64,000 bases of DNA from an uncultured Poribacteria bacterium (GTDB lineage Bacteria; Poribacteria; WGA-4E; WGA-3G). The stretch is taken from positions 4,294,835-4,358,834 of the forward strand of contig OX638352.1 in assembly GCA_951813545.1 (NCBI GenBank), read 5' to 3'. The notes beneath the pieces were generated by a model. It did not search any database, had not been told where the DNA came from, and saw only the letters and a program-made list of their open reading frames with translations. Every line of letters begins with the position of its first letter. Positions within the stretch are counted from its first letter, which is position 1. Position numbers and translations under genes: made by a program. Below, one piece after another: positions 36,628-44,887 of this stretch.

Positions 36628-36741
36628 TAGTAAAACCCGAAAATAAGAGGGCACTTTGGAAAACACAAAACACCTCACCACCGCTGGCGAGGATTGTATC
36701 CTCGCCTCTTTGGAGTGTCTAATTAATTCTAAACTTTACTA
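36628..36741. mobile_element. 114-bp TA-flanked MITE, copy B
   Basis: This is the reverse complement of copy A (10068-10181), with one difference (gccctc here, gctctc there on the matched strand). TA lies on each side (36626-36627 and 36742-36743). It lies between the two LarA-like genes and 42 bases before the second start, so it may separate their transcription or carry part of the leader. Confidence 0.88.
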
Positions 36742-36783
36742 TAAATATCCGCGGAATCCGCGTTTCAAAAATGGAGGTTAATT

Positions 36784-38043
36784 GTGAACAACACTGCTAC
36801 AGTTTGCTCCCGTGCTTGGTACGGAGATGAAGAACTCACACTGAATTTCCCAACAGGCTGGGAAGTAGAAATGTTGGGTCCGAAAGACGCGCCCGCACTT
36901 TCTGATACCCAAATTGAACAGGCATTCGCTGAACCGATCGGCACCGCCCGTATTTCGGAACTCGCGAAGGGTAAAAAGAGTGCTGCTATTGTTGTTGATG
37001 ATCTGAGTCGCCCAACACCTGCTGCGAGCGTTATACCGTTCCTCCTACGCGAGTTAGCAGCGGCAGGTGTTCCAAAATCGGAGATCCGGTTTGTTGTCGG
37101 AGGTGGATCGCACCGTCCTCTCACTGATGAAGAGGTGGCAAAAAAGATTGGGGCAGATGTTGCTGCTGAATATGAGGCAACAAGCCACGACTTTATGGGT
37201 GGCGATCTGCGCGCCTTAGGCAACCTTGATAACGGTATGCCTATCTATCTCGACCGTGTCGTTGCGGATGCGGATTTCAAAGTGTGTCTGGGTGGCATTT
37301 ATCCACACGGCTCTGTTGGCTTCGGTGGTGGTGCAAAATTGGTTGTACCGGGTATTGCTGGTTTTGCGACGATGTTCTATTTCCATACCTTCTCACCGGG
37401 TCGTGGGCACGCTGTGATTGAAAGAAAAGGGAGTGAACCTGATCATCGCGATTTCTCTGAGGCGGTCGCTGGGGTTCTCGGACTCGATGTGATTGTCAAC
37501 ACTGTGCTCAATAGCCGTCGTGAAATTTGCGGGTTGTTTGTCGGTGATTTTGTGCAGGCACACCGTAAGGGGGCACACTTCGCATTGGACACTTACGGCA
37601 CAGAGATACCGGAGGCGAGCCGAAAAGAAACCGATCTGGTTGTGCTTAACTGTTACCCGCTTGATAGCGACCCAATTCAAACGGGAAAAGCATTATGGGC
37701 ACTGTCCTATTTTGAGAAAGCGCATAGGTTGGCACTCAACCCCGCAAGCGATGGCATCTGCTACCACGGGTTGTTTGAACAGATTGATTATGCACGCTTC
37801 CTACAGCAGAGATCCGAAAGGACTGAATCTGAACTGCCAGCACCCCAACTCGGAACTCAAGATCAGCTGCATGTGTGGTCGGAACACTTTTTGGTAGACG
37901 ACTTTTACAAGAAGCATCCAGGCGCGCGCCTCTTCCGAGATCTCAATGAATTAATTGCGTTGTTCGCGGAAAAACTTCCAACACGTGTCAAAGTTGCTGT
38001 GCTGCCCGCCGCCGGGATTCAAGTGTTAGCACCGGAGAAGTAG
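36784..38043 (+). CDS. LarA-like lactate racemase family protein 2
   Basis: GTG start at 36784 with ggaggt upstream. The 419 residues are closely similar to the preceding gene, with the same Asp/Arg pair (VDDLSRPTP), His110 (GGSHRPLTDEE), His175 and Ser177 (YPHGSVGF), Lys185 (GGGAKLVVPG) and His201 (MFYFH), so the cofactor site is intact. The stop is directly followed by the ATG of dctQ (tagatg), so this copy is coupled to the TRAP transporter. Two paralogues may handle different 2-hydroxy acids or polyols. Confidence 0.85.
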   Translation: MNNTATVCSRAWYGDEELTLNFPTGWEVEMLGPKDAPALSDTQIEQAFAEPIGTARISELAKGKKSAAIVVDDLSRPTPAASVIPFLLRELAAAGVPKSEIRFVVGGGSHRPLTDEEVAKKIGADVAAEYEATSHDFMGGDLRALGNLDNGMPIYLDRVVADADFKVCLGGIYPHGSVGFGGGAKLVVPGIAGFATMFYFHTFSPGRGHAVIERKGSEPDHRDFSEAVAGVLGLDVIVNTVLNSRREICGLFVGDFVQAHRKGAHFALDTYGTEIPEASRKETDLVVLNCYPLDSDPIQTGKALWALSYFEKAHRLALNPASDGICYHGLFEQIDYARFLQQRSERTESELPAPQLGTQDQLHVWSEHFLVDDFYKKHPGARLFRDLNELIALFAEKLPTRVKVAVLPAAGIQVLAPEK

Positions 38044-38580
38044 ATGCTGAAAGAATCGCCGACCGAAAACTCTTTCCTGCAAAACGTTAATACCTTTCTT
38101 GGTAAAATCGAAATCGGGTTGCTGTGCTTGATTATTGCAATGATGCTGGGACTTGCGATCCTCAAAATTGTCCTGCGTTATGTGTTCAACGTCAGCCTGT
38201 TATGGAGCGATGTGATGCTTCAGCACTTGACACTGTGGCTTTGCTTCTTGGGTGCCGCCGTCGCTACCTGTGAAAGACGACACATCAGTATTGATGTCCT
38301 CAGTCGGATACTCCCCGGAAAGATTACACGATGGACGAATCTCGTTGTCGATTGCGTCGCTTTGATTGTCGTCGGGATTTTAGCCTATTACGGCTTTATC
38401 TTTTTACAAGATGAGAAGTCAAGCGAGGCTGTATTAATTGGAAGTGTCCCTTTATGGTGGGCGAAGGCTATTATCCCGTACGGTTTTGTCCTCATTGGCA
38501 TCCATATAGCACTTCAGATAGGTATTCATTTCGTAGGGGCGAGGTCACCTCGCCCCTACGTCGAAGGAGAATCGGATTGA
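38044..38580 (+). CDS. dctQ: TRAP transporter small permease, DctQ-like
   Basis: The 178-residue protein has four membrane segments. VLRYVFNVSLLWSDVMLQHL, WLCFLGAAVATCERRHISID and VLSRILPGK are standard for the DctQ family. It pairs with DctM to import organic acids using the ion gradient. The last residues (FVGARSPRPYVEGESD) are encoded by a perfect 29-base palindrome, so the C-terminus may have been rewritten by a mobile REP-like repeat. The stop overlaps the dctM start. No DctP binding protein is in the window. Confidence 0.88.
   Translation: MLKESPTENSFLQNVNTFLGKIEIGLLCLIIAMMLGLAILKIVLRYVFNVSLLWSDVMLQHLTLWLCFLGAAVATCERRHISIDVLSRILPGKITRWTNLVVDCVALIVVGILAYYGFIFLQDEKSSEAVLIGSVPLWWAKAIIPYGFVLIGIHIALQIGIHFVGARSPRPYVEGESD
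38532..38560. repeat. 29-base REP-like palindrome inside the dctQ 3' end
   Basis: Cgtaggggcgaggt and acctcgcccctacg pair perfectly around one C. The repeat is translated (VGARSPRPYV) as part of DctQ. GC-rich palindromes of this kind are normally intergenic, so a coding position is unusual. Confidence 0.75.
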
Positions 38581-39866
38581 TGGGATTCATAATCGGTATT
38601 GGATTAGCAGGCTTCGCGCTTCTCGGCGGCGCCCTCTTTGTTTTGCTCGGTGGTGCTTCGATTATCGGATATGCCGCGGCGGGTGAACCGATTTCAACAA
38701 TCCTGATTGATTTTAACCGACTCACTCGGAATTCAACGATTCTGATTATCCCTCTTTTCACATTTGCAGGGTATATTATCGCTGAGGGAAAGGCACCGCA
38801 GCGTTTGGTTGCATTCGCGCGTGCAAGCGTTGGTTGGTTACCCGGTGGTATTGCAGTAGTTGTTCTCGGCACGTGTGCTTTCTTTACCACTTTCACTGGG
38901 GCATCCGGTGTAACGATTATCGCTCTCGGTGGGTTGGTCTACCCGATTCTGCGGCAAACCTATAACGAGAAGTTTTCGCTCGGCTTGATAACGGCTTCTG
39001 GGAGTATCGGACTTCTGTTCCCACCGAGCGTCCCTCTGATCCTGTACGCAATTATCGCCCAAGTTCCTATTGATACGATGTTCCTTGCGGGTATTTTTCC
39101 CGGTCTGCTTATTCTGGGTATTCTGAGTTTTTACTGTTGTGGTAGGAGCCTTATCAAACGCACGGAAACCACACCATTTTATTGGGACGTTTTTCTACAA
39201 ACGTTTTGGGAAGCGAAGTGGGAACTGCTTCTGCCGTTTATTGTGTTAGGCGGTATCCTATCTGGTATCGTTACACTGGACGAAGCGGCTGCGTTAACAG
39301 CGATCTATGCCTGTGTTGTGGAGATGGTCATCCACCGTTCGATTTCGTTGAGAGTGTTGCCGCGCATCGTCAAGGAGAGCACATTACTTGTGGGCGCGAT
39401 CCTTATTATTCTGGGTATCGCTTTAGGGTTGACAAATTATCTTATCACGCTTGATGTGCCTACAATTATCCTTGACTGGATCCAATCAACGACAGAAAGC
39501 CGCGTCATTACGCTTATCGGACTCAACATCTTCCTACTCATTGTTGGGTGTCTGATGGATATTTTTTCAGCGGTAATTATCGTGGTACCGTTGCTGCTGC
39601 CTATCGCTGAACAATTTGGTATTGACAAGGCACATCTCGGCATTATTGTCTTGACGAACCTTGAAATCGGCTATTTGACACCACCGATTGGAATGAACTT
39701 GTTTATCTCAAGCATGAAGTTTGATCGGTCCGTCTTGCTGCTTTACCGCTCTGTGCTATTGTTCATTGCATTATTGCTGGTGGCTCTCGTATTGGTGACG
39801 TATGTGCCAGCGTTAAGTTTGTGGCTACCAGAGGCTCTTGGGAAAACACCACAACCGCTTCTCTGA
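38580..39866 (+). CDS. dctM: TRAP transporter large permease, DctM-like
   Basis: The ATG at 38580 overlaps the dctQ stop (tgatg); the open frame extends left into dctQ but is not used. The 428-residue protein has about twelve membrane segments and typical DctM sequences: LIIPLFTFAGYIIAEGKAPQ, FFTTFTGASGVTIIALGGL, LLFPPSVPLILYAI and LGIIVLTNLEIGYLTPPIGM. It carries the transport path. With DctQ and the LarA-like gene upstream it forms a tight three-gene unit ending at the hairpin at 39972. Confidence 0.92.
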   Translation: MGFIIGIGLAGFALLGGALFVLLGGASIIGYAAAGEPISTILIDFNRLTRNSTILIIPLFTFAGYIIAEGKAPQRLVAFARASVGWLPGGIAVVVLGTCAFFTTFTGASGVTIIALGGLVYPILRQTYNEKFSLGLITASGSIGLLFPPSVPLILYAIIAQVPIDTMFLAGIFPGLLILGILSFYCCGRSLIKRTETTPFYWDVFLQTFWEAKWELLLPFIVLGGILSGIVTLDEAAALTAIYACVVEMVIHRSISLRVLPRIVKESTLLVGAILIILGIALGLTNYLITLDVPTIILDWIQSTTESRVITLIGLNIFLLIVGCLMDIFSAVIIVVPLLLPIAEQFGIDKAHLGIIVLTNLEIGYLTPPIGMNLFISSMKFDRSVLLLYRSVLLFIALLLVALVLVTYVPALSLWLPEALGKTPQPLL

Positions 39867-39971
39867 ATGGTAGATGGTTGCGGCTGTTCGGAGTCAGGGA
39901 TCGGAGTTCCCTCCTACAAGAAACTATCGTAAAATCTACAATTATTTGGGCATTGTGGATAGGCAAGCGCG

Positions 39972-40006
39972 AAATAAGTCTGGCGATAGAATCACCAGAC
40001 TTATTT
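39972..40006. terminator. Bidirectional 12-bp hairpin between convergent genes
   Basis: Aaataagtctgg at 39972-39983 pairs perfectly with ccagacttattt at 39995-40006. It lies between dctM and the minus-strand LamG gene, and each strand gives a T-rich downstream arm. Confidence 0.75.
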
Positions 40007-40058
40007 AACGTTTGTGCTGTGAAAACGGAGGGCACAAAACCAATATTCAAATCTGTTA

Positions 40059-40853
40059 TTATTGCCTTGCTTTCAATTCACCCCACGTGACAGCCAACTT
40101 TCCAACGGCTTTGACATCCAAACTGATATCCATCATTTCACCAATCTCTTTTTCCTCAAGGGCACGTTCCCAAAAAGAGATTTCATCAATGATACCCTCA
40201 GCACCATTGGTCAAAGCGATGTACTGAATCGTTTCCCATCCGAATCTCGGTTTTTCGTGTAACTTCGGGAAACCACCGCCCATCTTCTTACCACTGGTTG
40301 CCGCTTCTTTTCCATCAATGTACAGGAACGGATTTCCACCATCGAAATCCCACGTCGCTGCAACATGAAACCATTTATCCTTCGTTATGACACCTGCGGG
40401 ATCAAATTCAACATCTTGCCAATCTGCATCATCAGCCGCTTCAAAATAGAAGCCGAAGTCTTCAGGGTTGATGTCCGCGTGGTTAGCACCTTTGGAGACA
40501 AAAAAGTAGATAGGTCCAAAACTGGCATCGAAAATCCGGTAATCGTCGCCGTCTTTGCCGTTCCAATCGGGTTTGAACCAAAAAAGCAGACTTCCTGCCT
40601 CAGTGATAACATTAGGAACTTCAAGGAAAGTTTCCTTGCCTCTAAGGGAAATACCAGCGTTATATTTGCCGTCTGCAACCCATTTTGCTGCGCCGCCAAA
40701 CGTCCCATCGTTTCCGTTACCGGTGCCGTCAACTGCTTTGTTACCACTGCCTTCACCAATCCACAAAAGTAGATTTTTGTCGTCAGGGATTCCTGCGAAT
40801 GCAGAAGCGACAACAAATGTACTAATCAGTAGAACCAAGTAAACTTGTTTCAC
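40059..40853 (-). CDS. Secreted LamG-domain protein 4, with KLAVTWG tail
   Basis: GTG at 40853 is preferred because gggagga lies 9 bases upstream; the open frame begins 18 bases earlier. A signal peptide (VYLVLLISTFVVASAFA) leads to a LamG-like domain (NLLLWIGEGSGNKAVDGTG, GSLLFWFKPDWNG, WFHVAATWDFDGGNPFLYID, GIIDEISFWERALEEKEI). It is distant from the trio at 28.8-31.4 kb in sequence, yet ends in the same tail (GKLAVTWGELKARQ). Probable role: binding of glycan or protein outside the cell. Confidence 0.82.
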   Translation of the reverse strand: MKQVYLVLLISTFVVASAFAGIPDDKNLLLWIGEGSGNKAVDGTGNGNDGTFGGAAKWVADGKYNAGISLRGKETFLEVPNVITEAGSLLFWFKPDWNGKDGDDYRIFDASFGPIYFFVSKGANHADINPEDFGFYFEAADDADWQDVEFDPAGVITKDKWFHVAATWDFDGGNPFLYIDGKEAATSGKKMGGGFPKLHEKPRFGWETIQYIALTNGAEGIIDEISFWERALEEKEIGEMMDISLDVKAVGKLAVTWGELKARQ

Positions 40854-40918
40854 TGTCTCTAATCCTCCCAATGTTTGAATTTTGAGAGGATTTTAGCAAA
40901 ATTCGGAAATTAAATCAA

Positions 40919-41246
40919 CTGGGATTTCTCAAAAGCACTCAGAAGCTACTACCTATCAACGTTCTCTCAATACGCGGTTATGAAAATGCTAAAAAATGCT
41001 CATTGATAAATTTTCATTACGTGAAAAATATACCTTATTTTCAATACAAAGCAGAATAAAATCGTCCATTAAATGGTTTTTTTATAGGTATTTCGTATTG
41101 ATATTATTAGGTTTAGAGGAATTAGAAAACTTTCACTCCTGTAAAATATGTGTGCGTTTGTTTTCACGAAGTCAATGATCATAGGGGTTAAAAGTTGCAT
41201 TTGCACTCATTTTTTACATGATCCGAACAATTGTGAGAAATCCCAG
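40919..41246 (-). mobile_element. About 330-bp non-coding mobile element, copy 1
   Basis: It is bounded by 13-base inverted ends, ctgggatttctca and tgagaaatcccag, with a perfect 5-bp target duplication ATCAA at 40914-40918 and 41247-41251. The interior matches, in reverse orientation and at roughly nine of ten positions by eye, the element at 54446-54776. No transposase is encoded; a short frame (MCAFVFTKSM...) is shared by both copies but probably only reflects DNA similarity. The insertion leaves the stop codon of the 41248 gene intact. Confidence 0.88.
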
Positions 41247-41247
41247 A

Positions 41248-41493
41248 TCAACTACTTTTCTGCGCATCCGCGGCTTCTGACTCAGCAGGCACCTCTATTG
41301 AAGTATTTTGCGCCAGCTTTGTGGCTGCTGACGCGGGTGCTCGTTTCCTTGCAGCCGGTTGTGGCTGGCTTAACTTGGGACGCGCCCGAAACTGTGGGAG
41401 CGGTCCCGGTGGTTCGTAGGTCGTATGTATTGGACGTTGACCTATTGAATGTCCAATGACGTGTTCTCTGGTTTCAATGGGTTGCTCTTTCAT
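41248..41493 (-). CDS. Small Pro/Ala-rich basic protein
   Basis: The 81-residue low-complexity protein (EPPGPLPQFRARPKLSQPQP, AARKRAPASAATK) begins at an ATG that overlaps the stop of the upstream gene (atga), so it is likely translated by coupling. Its stop codon TGA lies within the 5-bp target duplication of the adjacent mobile element. No domain is recognised. It may be a disordered partner of the 2TM protein. Confidence 0.5.
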   Translation of the reverse strand: MKEQPIETREHVIGHSIGQRPIHTTYEPPGPLPQFRARPKLSQPQPAARKRAPASAATKLAQNTSIEVPAESEAADAQKSS

Positions 41494-42020
41494 ACGATCA
41501 TATCTCCCATTTGCTGATTCAGTTTTTCCTGAACTTTCTGCCGTTGTCGGCGTGTCAAAAGGAAATCATCCTTTAACATTTGCGAACCGACCAATAACCA
41601 TTCTCGGTACTGTTCAAATGTGACTTTGAATTGCTCTAACGGAAAATCTGGATTGACTTCCATGTCATAGATGAACCGTTCGAGATTAAGGCGTAAACTT
41701 TTGAAATATTGAGCGTTATGACTCAAGTCCGCTATACGGTCCGATATTTTAAGTATGACGTGCGAGAGGGCTAAGAATGCGGCACATCCAGCTATAATTA
41801 GCCATGTTAATTTTCCTGTTGGTGTCCCCCATGATATCCAACCTACCATAACTGAAGCGATGGTAGCAATAGTCACAATGCTTTTGATGGCGGCATCTAC
41901 GGGTCTCCATTTCTGGAGCACCGAGGTCATCAGACTTTCAGAATAAGCGACGCGATAGAAGGTTTCAAGTGCTGTCTGCCAGAGGAGGTCTTTCTGATAG
42001 TCTTCCGCTGTTCTGTCCAT
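41490..42020 (-). CDS. Two-transmembrane protein, SLATT-like topology
   Basis: ATG at 42020 is preferred: aaaggagat lies just upstream, and the longer frame to 42095 begins with a Cys-rich stretch unlike a protein start. The 176 residues have an N-terminal amphipathic helix, two adjacent membrane spans (AIKSIVTIATIASVMVGWIS and LTWLIIAGCAAFLALSHVIL), then a long helical C-terminal part. This resembles 2TM SLATT-type proteins, some of which are defence effectors. No nucleotide cyclase or SLOG partner is adjacent, so function is open. Confidence 0.6.
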   Translation of the reverse strand: MDRTAEDYQKDLLWQTALETFYRVAYSESLMTSVLQKWRPVDAAIKSIVTIATIASVMVGWISWGTPTGKLTWLIIAGCAAFLALSHVILKISDRIADLSHNAQYFKSLRLNLERFIYDMEVNPDFPLEQFKVTFEQYREWLLVGSQMLKDDFLLTRRQRQKVQEKLNQQMGDMIV

Positions 42021-42188
42021 TATTAGGATCTCCTTTCGGGAATGCATTCCATTACAATAGTAGGTACCTTGTGTGCAGTCACATAGATCTGTCACAGAAT
42101 TAAGTAACGAAAGAAATACGGAATAGGTAACAGATTTTTTCTTTTACTGAGTGGAAAACAAAATAGGGATGTAATTACTTTTACCGAA

Positions 42189-43331
42189 TCACACACGGTA
42201 ATGCTTCAGCAGTTCCCAATTCGGAACAAAACCGATACCAGGTCGGTTCGGAACTGCGACGTGTCCATCGGACTCTAAAACCATCAATGGGAGGAACATT
42301 TCGCCGCGTAATGGATCAACGGCGGGTGGGTAATATTCTAACATCAGACCGTTTTTTCGGCTCGCCGCTATGTGGATTTGCAATTCCTGTGCACCGTGTG
42401 GAGCGATTAATTTTTCGGCTTTCAACGCTTCTTCTACGACCTGTAATGCCGGCTCATAGCCCGGAAGGATGGCGACATCAAGATTGAAAACATCGGCACC
42501 TTGATAATCAATGAGTGTTTGGAAATAGTGTGCCCCATATCCGTTTTCTCCAGTCGCGATTTGGATGCCATAATCTTGCGCCATCGCTCGCAATATCTTA
42601 TGCCCCCTATAATCGTGGCTGTGAATTGGTTCTTCAAACCAGAAAATGTCGTTTGCCTGAAGCGCAGGAAGACACTCGCACGCCTTTTCGACCGAAAAGG
42701 CACAATTCGCATCTACCATTAGTGTTATATCGGGACCAACCGCTTCCCGGACCGCCTCAATCCGTTTGATATCTGTTTCAAGTCCGGCATCCGGATCTCC
42801 TATCTTCATCTTGACTGCGGTGGCGTTGAATTCATCAATGTTGCGCGCCATCTCTTCGCGGAGTTCGTCAAACCCTTTGCCTCTGCCGTAGTAGCCACCC
42901 GCGATATAGGTGCGAATGCGTTGTTGTATGCCACCAAGTAAGGCGTGAACCGATTTTCCTTCTATTTTCCCACGGATATCCCAACACGCTTGATTTATCG
43001 CTGCCAAAACCTGTGTATGATACCCACCAGGTCCATAGATTTTGTAGTTCTCGGCTAATCGCGAAACATAGGTGGTGTTTGTTACATCGTGTCCAATTAA
43101 CGCCGGACGAAACAGATCTACAAACGTTGGGAATAGATGAAGAGGACGGGTCGCAGCGGTTCCGCCGTTGAAACCGTATCCGATGACTTCTTCTGACCCG
43201 TTTTTTGCTGTCACCTTTACCAAATGGAGCCTGCCCTTATCGTAGACGTGCATGCCGTTCCAGATAGGCGGTTTGTCCCATTCGTAGAGTTCACTTTCAA
43301 TAGCAGTGATTTTGAAGATGGGCGTAGACAC
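42189..43331 (-). CDS. Mandelate racemase/muconate-lactonising enzyme family protein
   Basis: This 380-residue enolase-superfamily enzyme abstracts the alpha proton of a carboxylate. Visible are the catalytic Lys region VKMKIGDP (KxK), metal-binding Asp in LMVDANCAF, Glu in WFEEPI and the third acidic position in IATGENGY. HGAQELQIHIAASR near the end carries the His of the C-terminal barrel. The usual activity is sugar-acid dehydratase or racemase; the substrate cannot be told from sequence. The start lies 5 bases from the stop of the AlbA gene, so they may share a transcript. Confidence 0.9.
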   Translation of the reverse strand: MSTPIFKITAIESELYEWDKPPIWNGMHVYDKGRLHLVKVTAKNGSEEVIGYGFNGGTAATRPLHLFPTFVDLFRPALIGHDVTNTTYVSRLAENYKIYGPGGYHTQVLAAINQACWDIRGKIEGKSVHALLGGIQQRIRTYIAGGYYGRGKGFDELREEMARNIDEFNATAVKMKIGDPDAGLETDIKRIEAVREAVGPDITLMVDANCAFSVEKACECLPALQANDIFWFEEPIHSHDYRGHKILRAMAQDYGIQIATGENGYGAHYFQTLIDYQGADVFNLDVAILPGYEPALQVVEEALKAEKLIAPHGAQELQIHIAASRKNGLMLEYYPPAVDPLRGEMFLPLMVLESDGHVAVPNRPGIGFVPNWELLKHYRV

Positions 43332-43336
43332 CAGTT

Positions 43337-44578
43337 TTACTGTTCCTCTGTTTCTTGTGGCGGTTTTGCTGCAAAAATTGTCAAGCGCAATTCTTCGTCA
43401 AAGAGTTCGTATACAGGTGTTTTTCCGCTCAATGCTTCACTCTTGTTCAAAATGATGCCAACACCTTCCCTTCGACGTTCTAAAAAGTGTCGTCGAACGA
43501 CCTGTTTACCCATATCATCGTCTAACGTAATTTCCGAAAGTAAGCGAGCGAGCAGTTCATTACGTGTGGCTTGGCTATAGCGTAGGTTGTCCACTGTAAC
43601 CGTATTTGCCAATGCACCAGGTGAATAAAGTTCCAATCGGTCAGAAAACATAAAAAGACGAATTTTTGAGCCTGTTTTTGAATAATCTCTATGCACAACG
43701 GCGTTGACTATCGCCTCGAATACGGCGCGCATACTATATTCAGGGTAGTCTATCCTACCAATATCCTTCCGTGCTGCGACTGCGTTATATCGTTTAACAA
43801 ATTTCATGGCCTGTATAATCTGTTGGTCAAGTGGCCCCTTAAAGTCCTGTGCATCAAGTTGGTGGTTTGCATCCTTTTCCTTACTAAGATAAAAAACGGC
43901 TTGAATGAAACTATTATAGAAGTAATCATCGGGGTTCTCATGACACATCAGCACGCCAGCCACAGAGGCGCGGTTCTGCTCTCCATCTTTGACCAGCAAA
44001 CGCCTTTTAAGCAATAGGTCTTCTATCTCATCCTCAGTGGCTCCATCTGTAATAAATCGCTGGTAGAGGTCTTTGTTTAAGGTGTCTTTATCCGTGTTCG
44101 GTACAAACTGTTCATCGAAAGCGATGATACGTGCCTGTGAGCGGGTTTGAAACAACCGCGCCAACTGCTCAGTGGGCATCTCCCTTTTGCTACTTCCTTG
44201 ACGAATGAAGTAACCGTTAGAAGTTTTGTGAACAAATAGACTTCTCGACACCTCTATTTTTAACAGGTTTTTGTCGTTGATCCGCAATTTTTCCGTAAAA
44301 ATAAGAACAATTGGATCAATGCTATCCTGACATACCTCAACGACTGTTTTTTCCGCCTTATTCAGTTCCTGCCGACCAACCCCCACGATTTCACCTTCAT
44401 CATCAACCCCAATGAGTATCACGCCACCTCTTGAGTTGGCAAAAGCAGCGATTTCGTCAGCAAGGCTGTTTCTGTGTGGTAGTTCTCTTTTAAACTCAAT
44501 CGTTGTGTCTTCACCAAGGTGTATTTTTTTAATGAGTTCCGTTAAGTTATCAAACATCGCTAATCTCACAGTGGTCAT
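43337..44578 (-). CDS. Schlafen AlbA_2-domain protein with C-terminal ATPase-like domain
   Basis: The 413 residues begin with an AlbA_2 domain (TTIEFKRELPHRNSLADEIAAFAN, then SRGGVILIGVDDEG), and later have the HATPase_c_4-like region with AVFEAIVNAVVHRDYSKTGS and RLELYSPG. This two-part layout is common in RecG-like transcription or defence-associated proteins. ATG at 44578 is used; an internal ATG at 44557 (MFDNLTEL) is equally possible. The product may bind nucleic acid; the role is not known. Confidence 0.85.
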   Translation of the reverse strand: MTTVRLAMFDNLTELIKKIHLGEDTTIEFKRELPHRNSLADEIAAFANSRGGVILIGVDDEGEIVGVGRQELNKAEKTVVEVCQDSIDPIVLIFTEKLRINDKNLLKIEVSRSLFVHKTSNGYFIRQGSSKREMPTEQLARLFQTRSQARIIAFDEQFVPNTDKDTLNKDLYQRFITDGATEDEIEDLLLKRRLLVKDGEQNRASVAGVLMCHENPDDYFYNSFIQAVFYLSKEKDANHQLDAQDFKGPLDQQIIQAMKFVKRYNAVAARKDIGRIDYPEYSMRAVFEAIVNAVVHRDYSKTGSKIRLFMFSDRLELYSPGALANTVTVDNLRYSQATRNELLARLLSEITLDDDMGKQVVRRHFLERRREGVGIILNKSEALSGKTPVYELFDEELRLTIFAAKPPQETEEQ

Positions 44579-44887
44579 GGCTCAACTTCGTAAGATCGGA
44601 TAACACCAGTAATGCGGTGATTTTTCGGTTGGAAAAGTTTTGGCTCTATTGGCTTCGGTATGCAACATCATAACACAAAAAGGGAAAATGTGTGAGTCCC
44701 AAAAGTGTTAGGCTTCACCTTCAACTCAACCCGACTTAGGTTTATGAGATTTTCAGTGCCAGTGCGGTTGGAAAACCGCACCTACCAGTCGTAGGACATC
44801 CGTACAAGATTGGGAGTGAAGAGTGACATTTGAATGGAATTCAGTGCACTTAGGAAACCGCATCTACCTTTTTAAGTAGTGGATTTG
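44579..44887. other. Intergenic region with a GC-rich hairpin
   Basis: No gene is seen in 309 bases. Gtgcggtt at 44762-44769 and aaccgcac at 44774-44781 form a perfect 8-bp stem with a ggaa loop, resembling a REP unit. The rest is AT-rich. Confidence 0.5.

Noticed and set aside
41148-41459. Short peptide MCAFVFTKSM... shared by both copies of the 330-bp element
   Set aside because: The two frames differ beyond the element, lack ribosome sites and are explained by nucleotide similarity of the element.
41490-44578. Defence island made of the SLATT-like and AlbA/Schlafen proteins
   Set aside because: They are separated by a metabolic enolase-superfamily gene and no nucleotide cyclase, SLOG or restriction partner is present.
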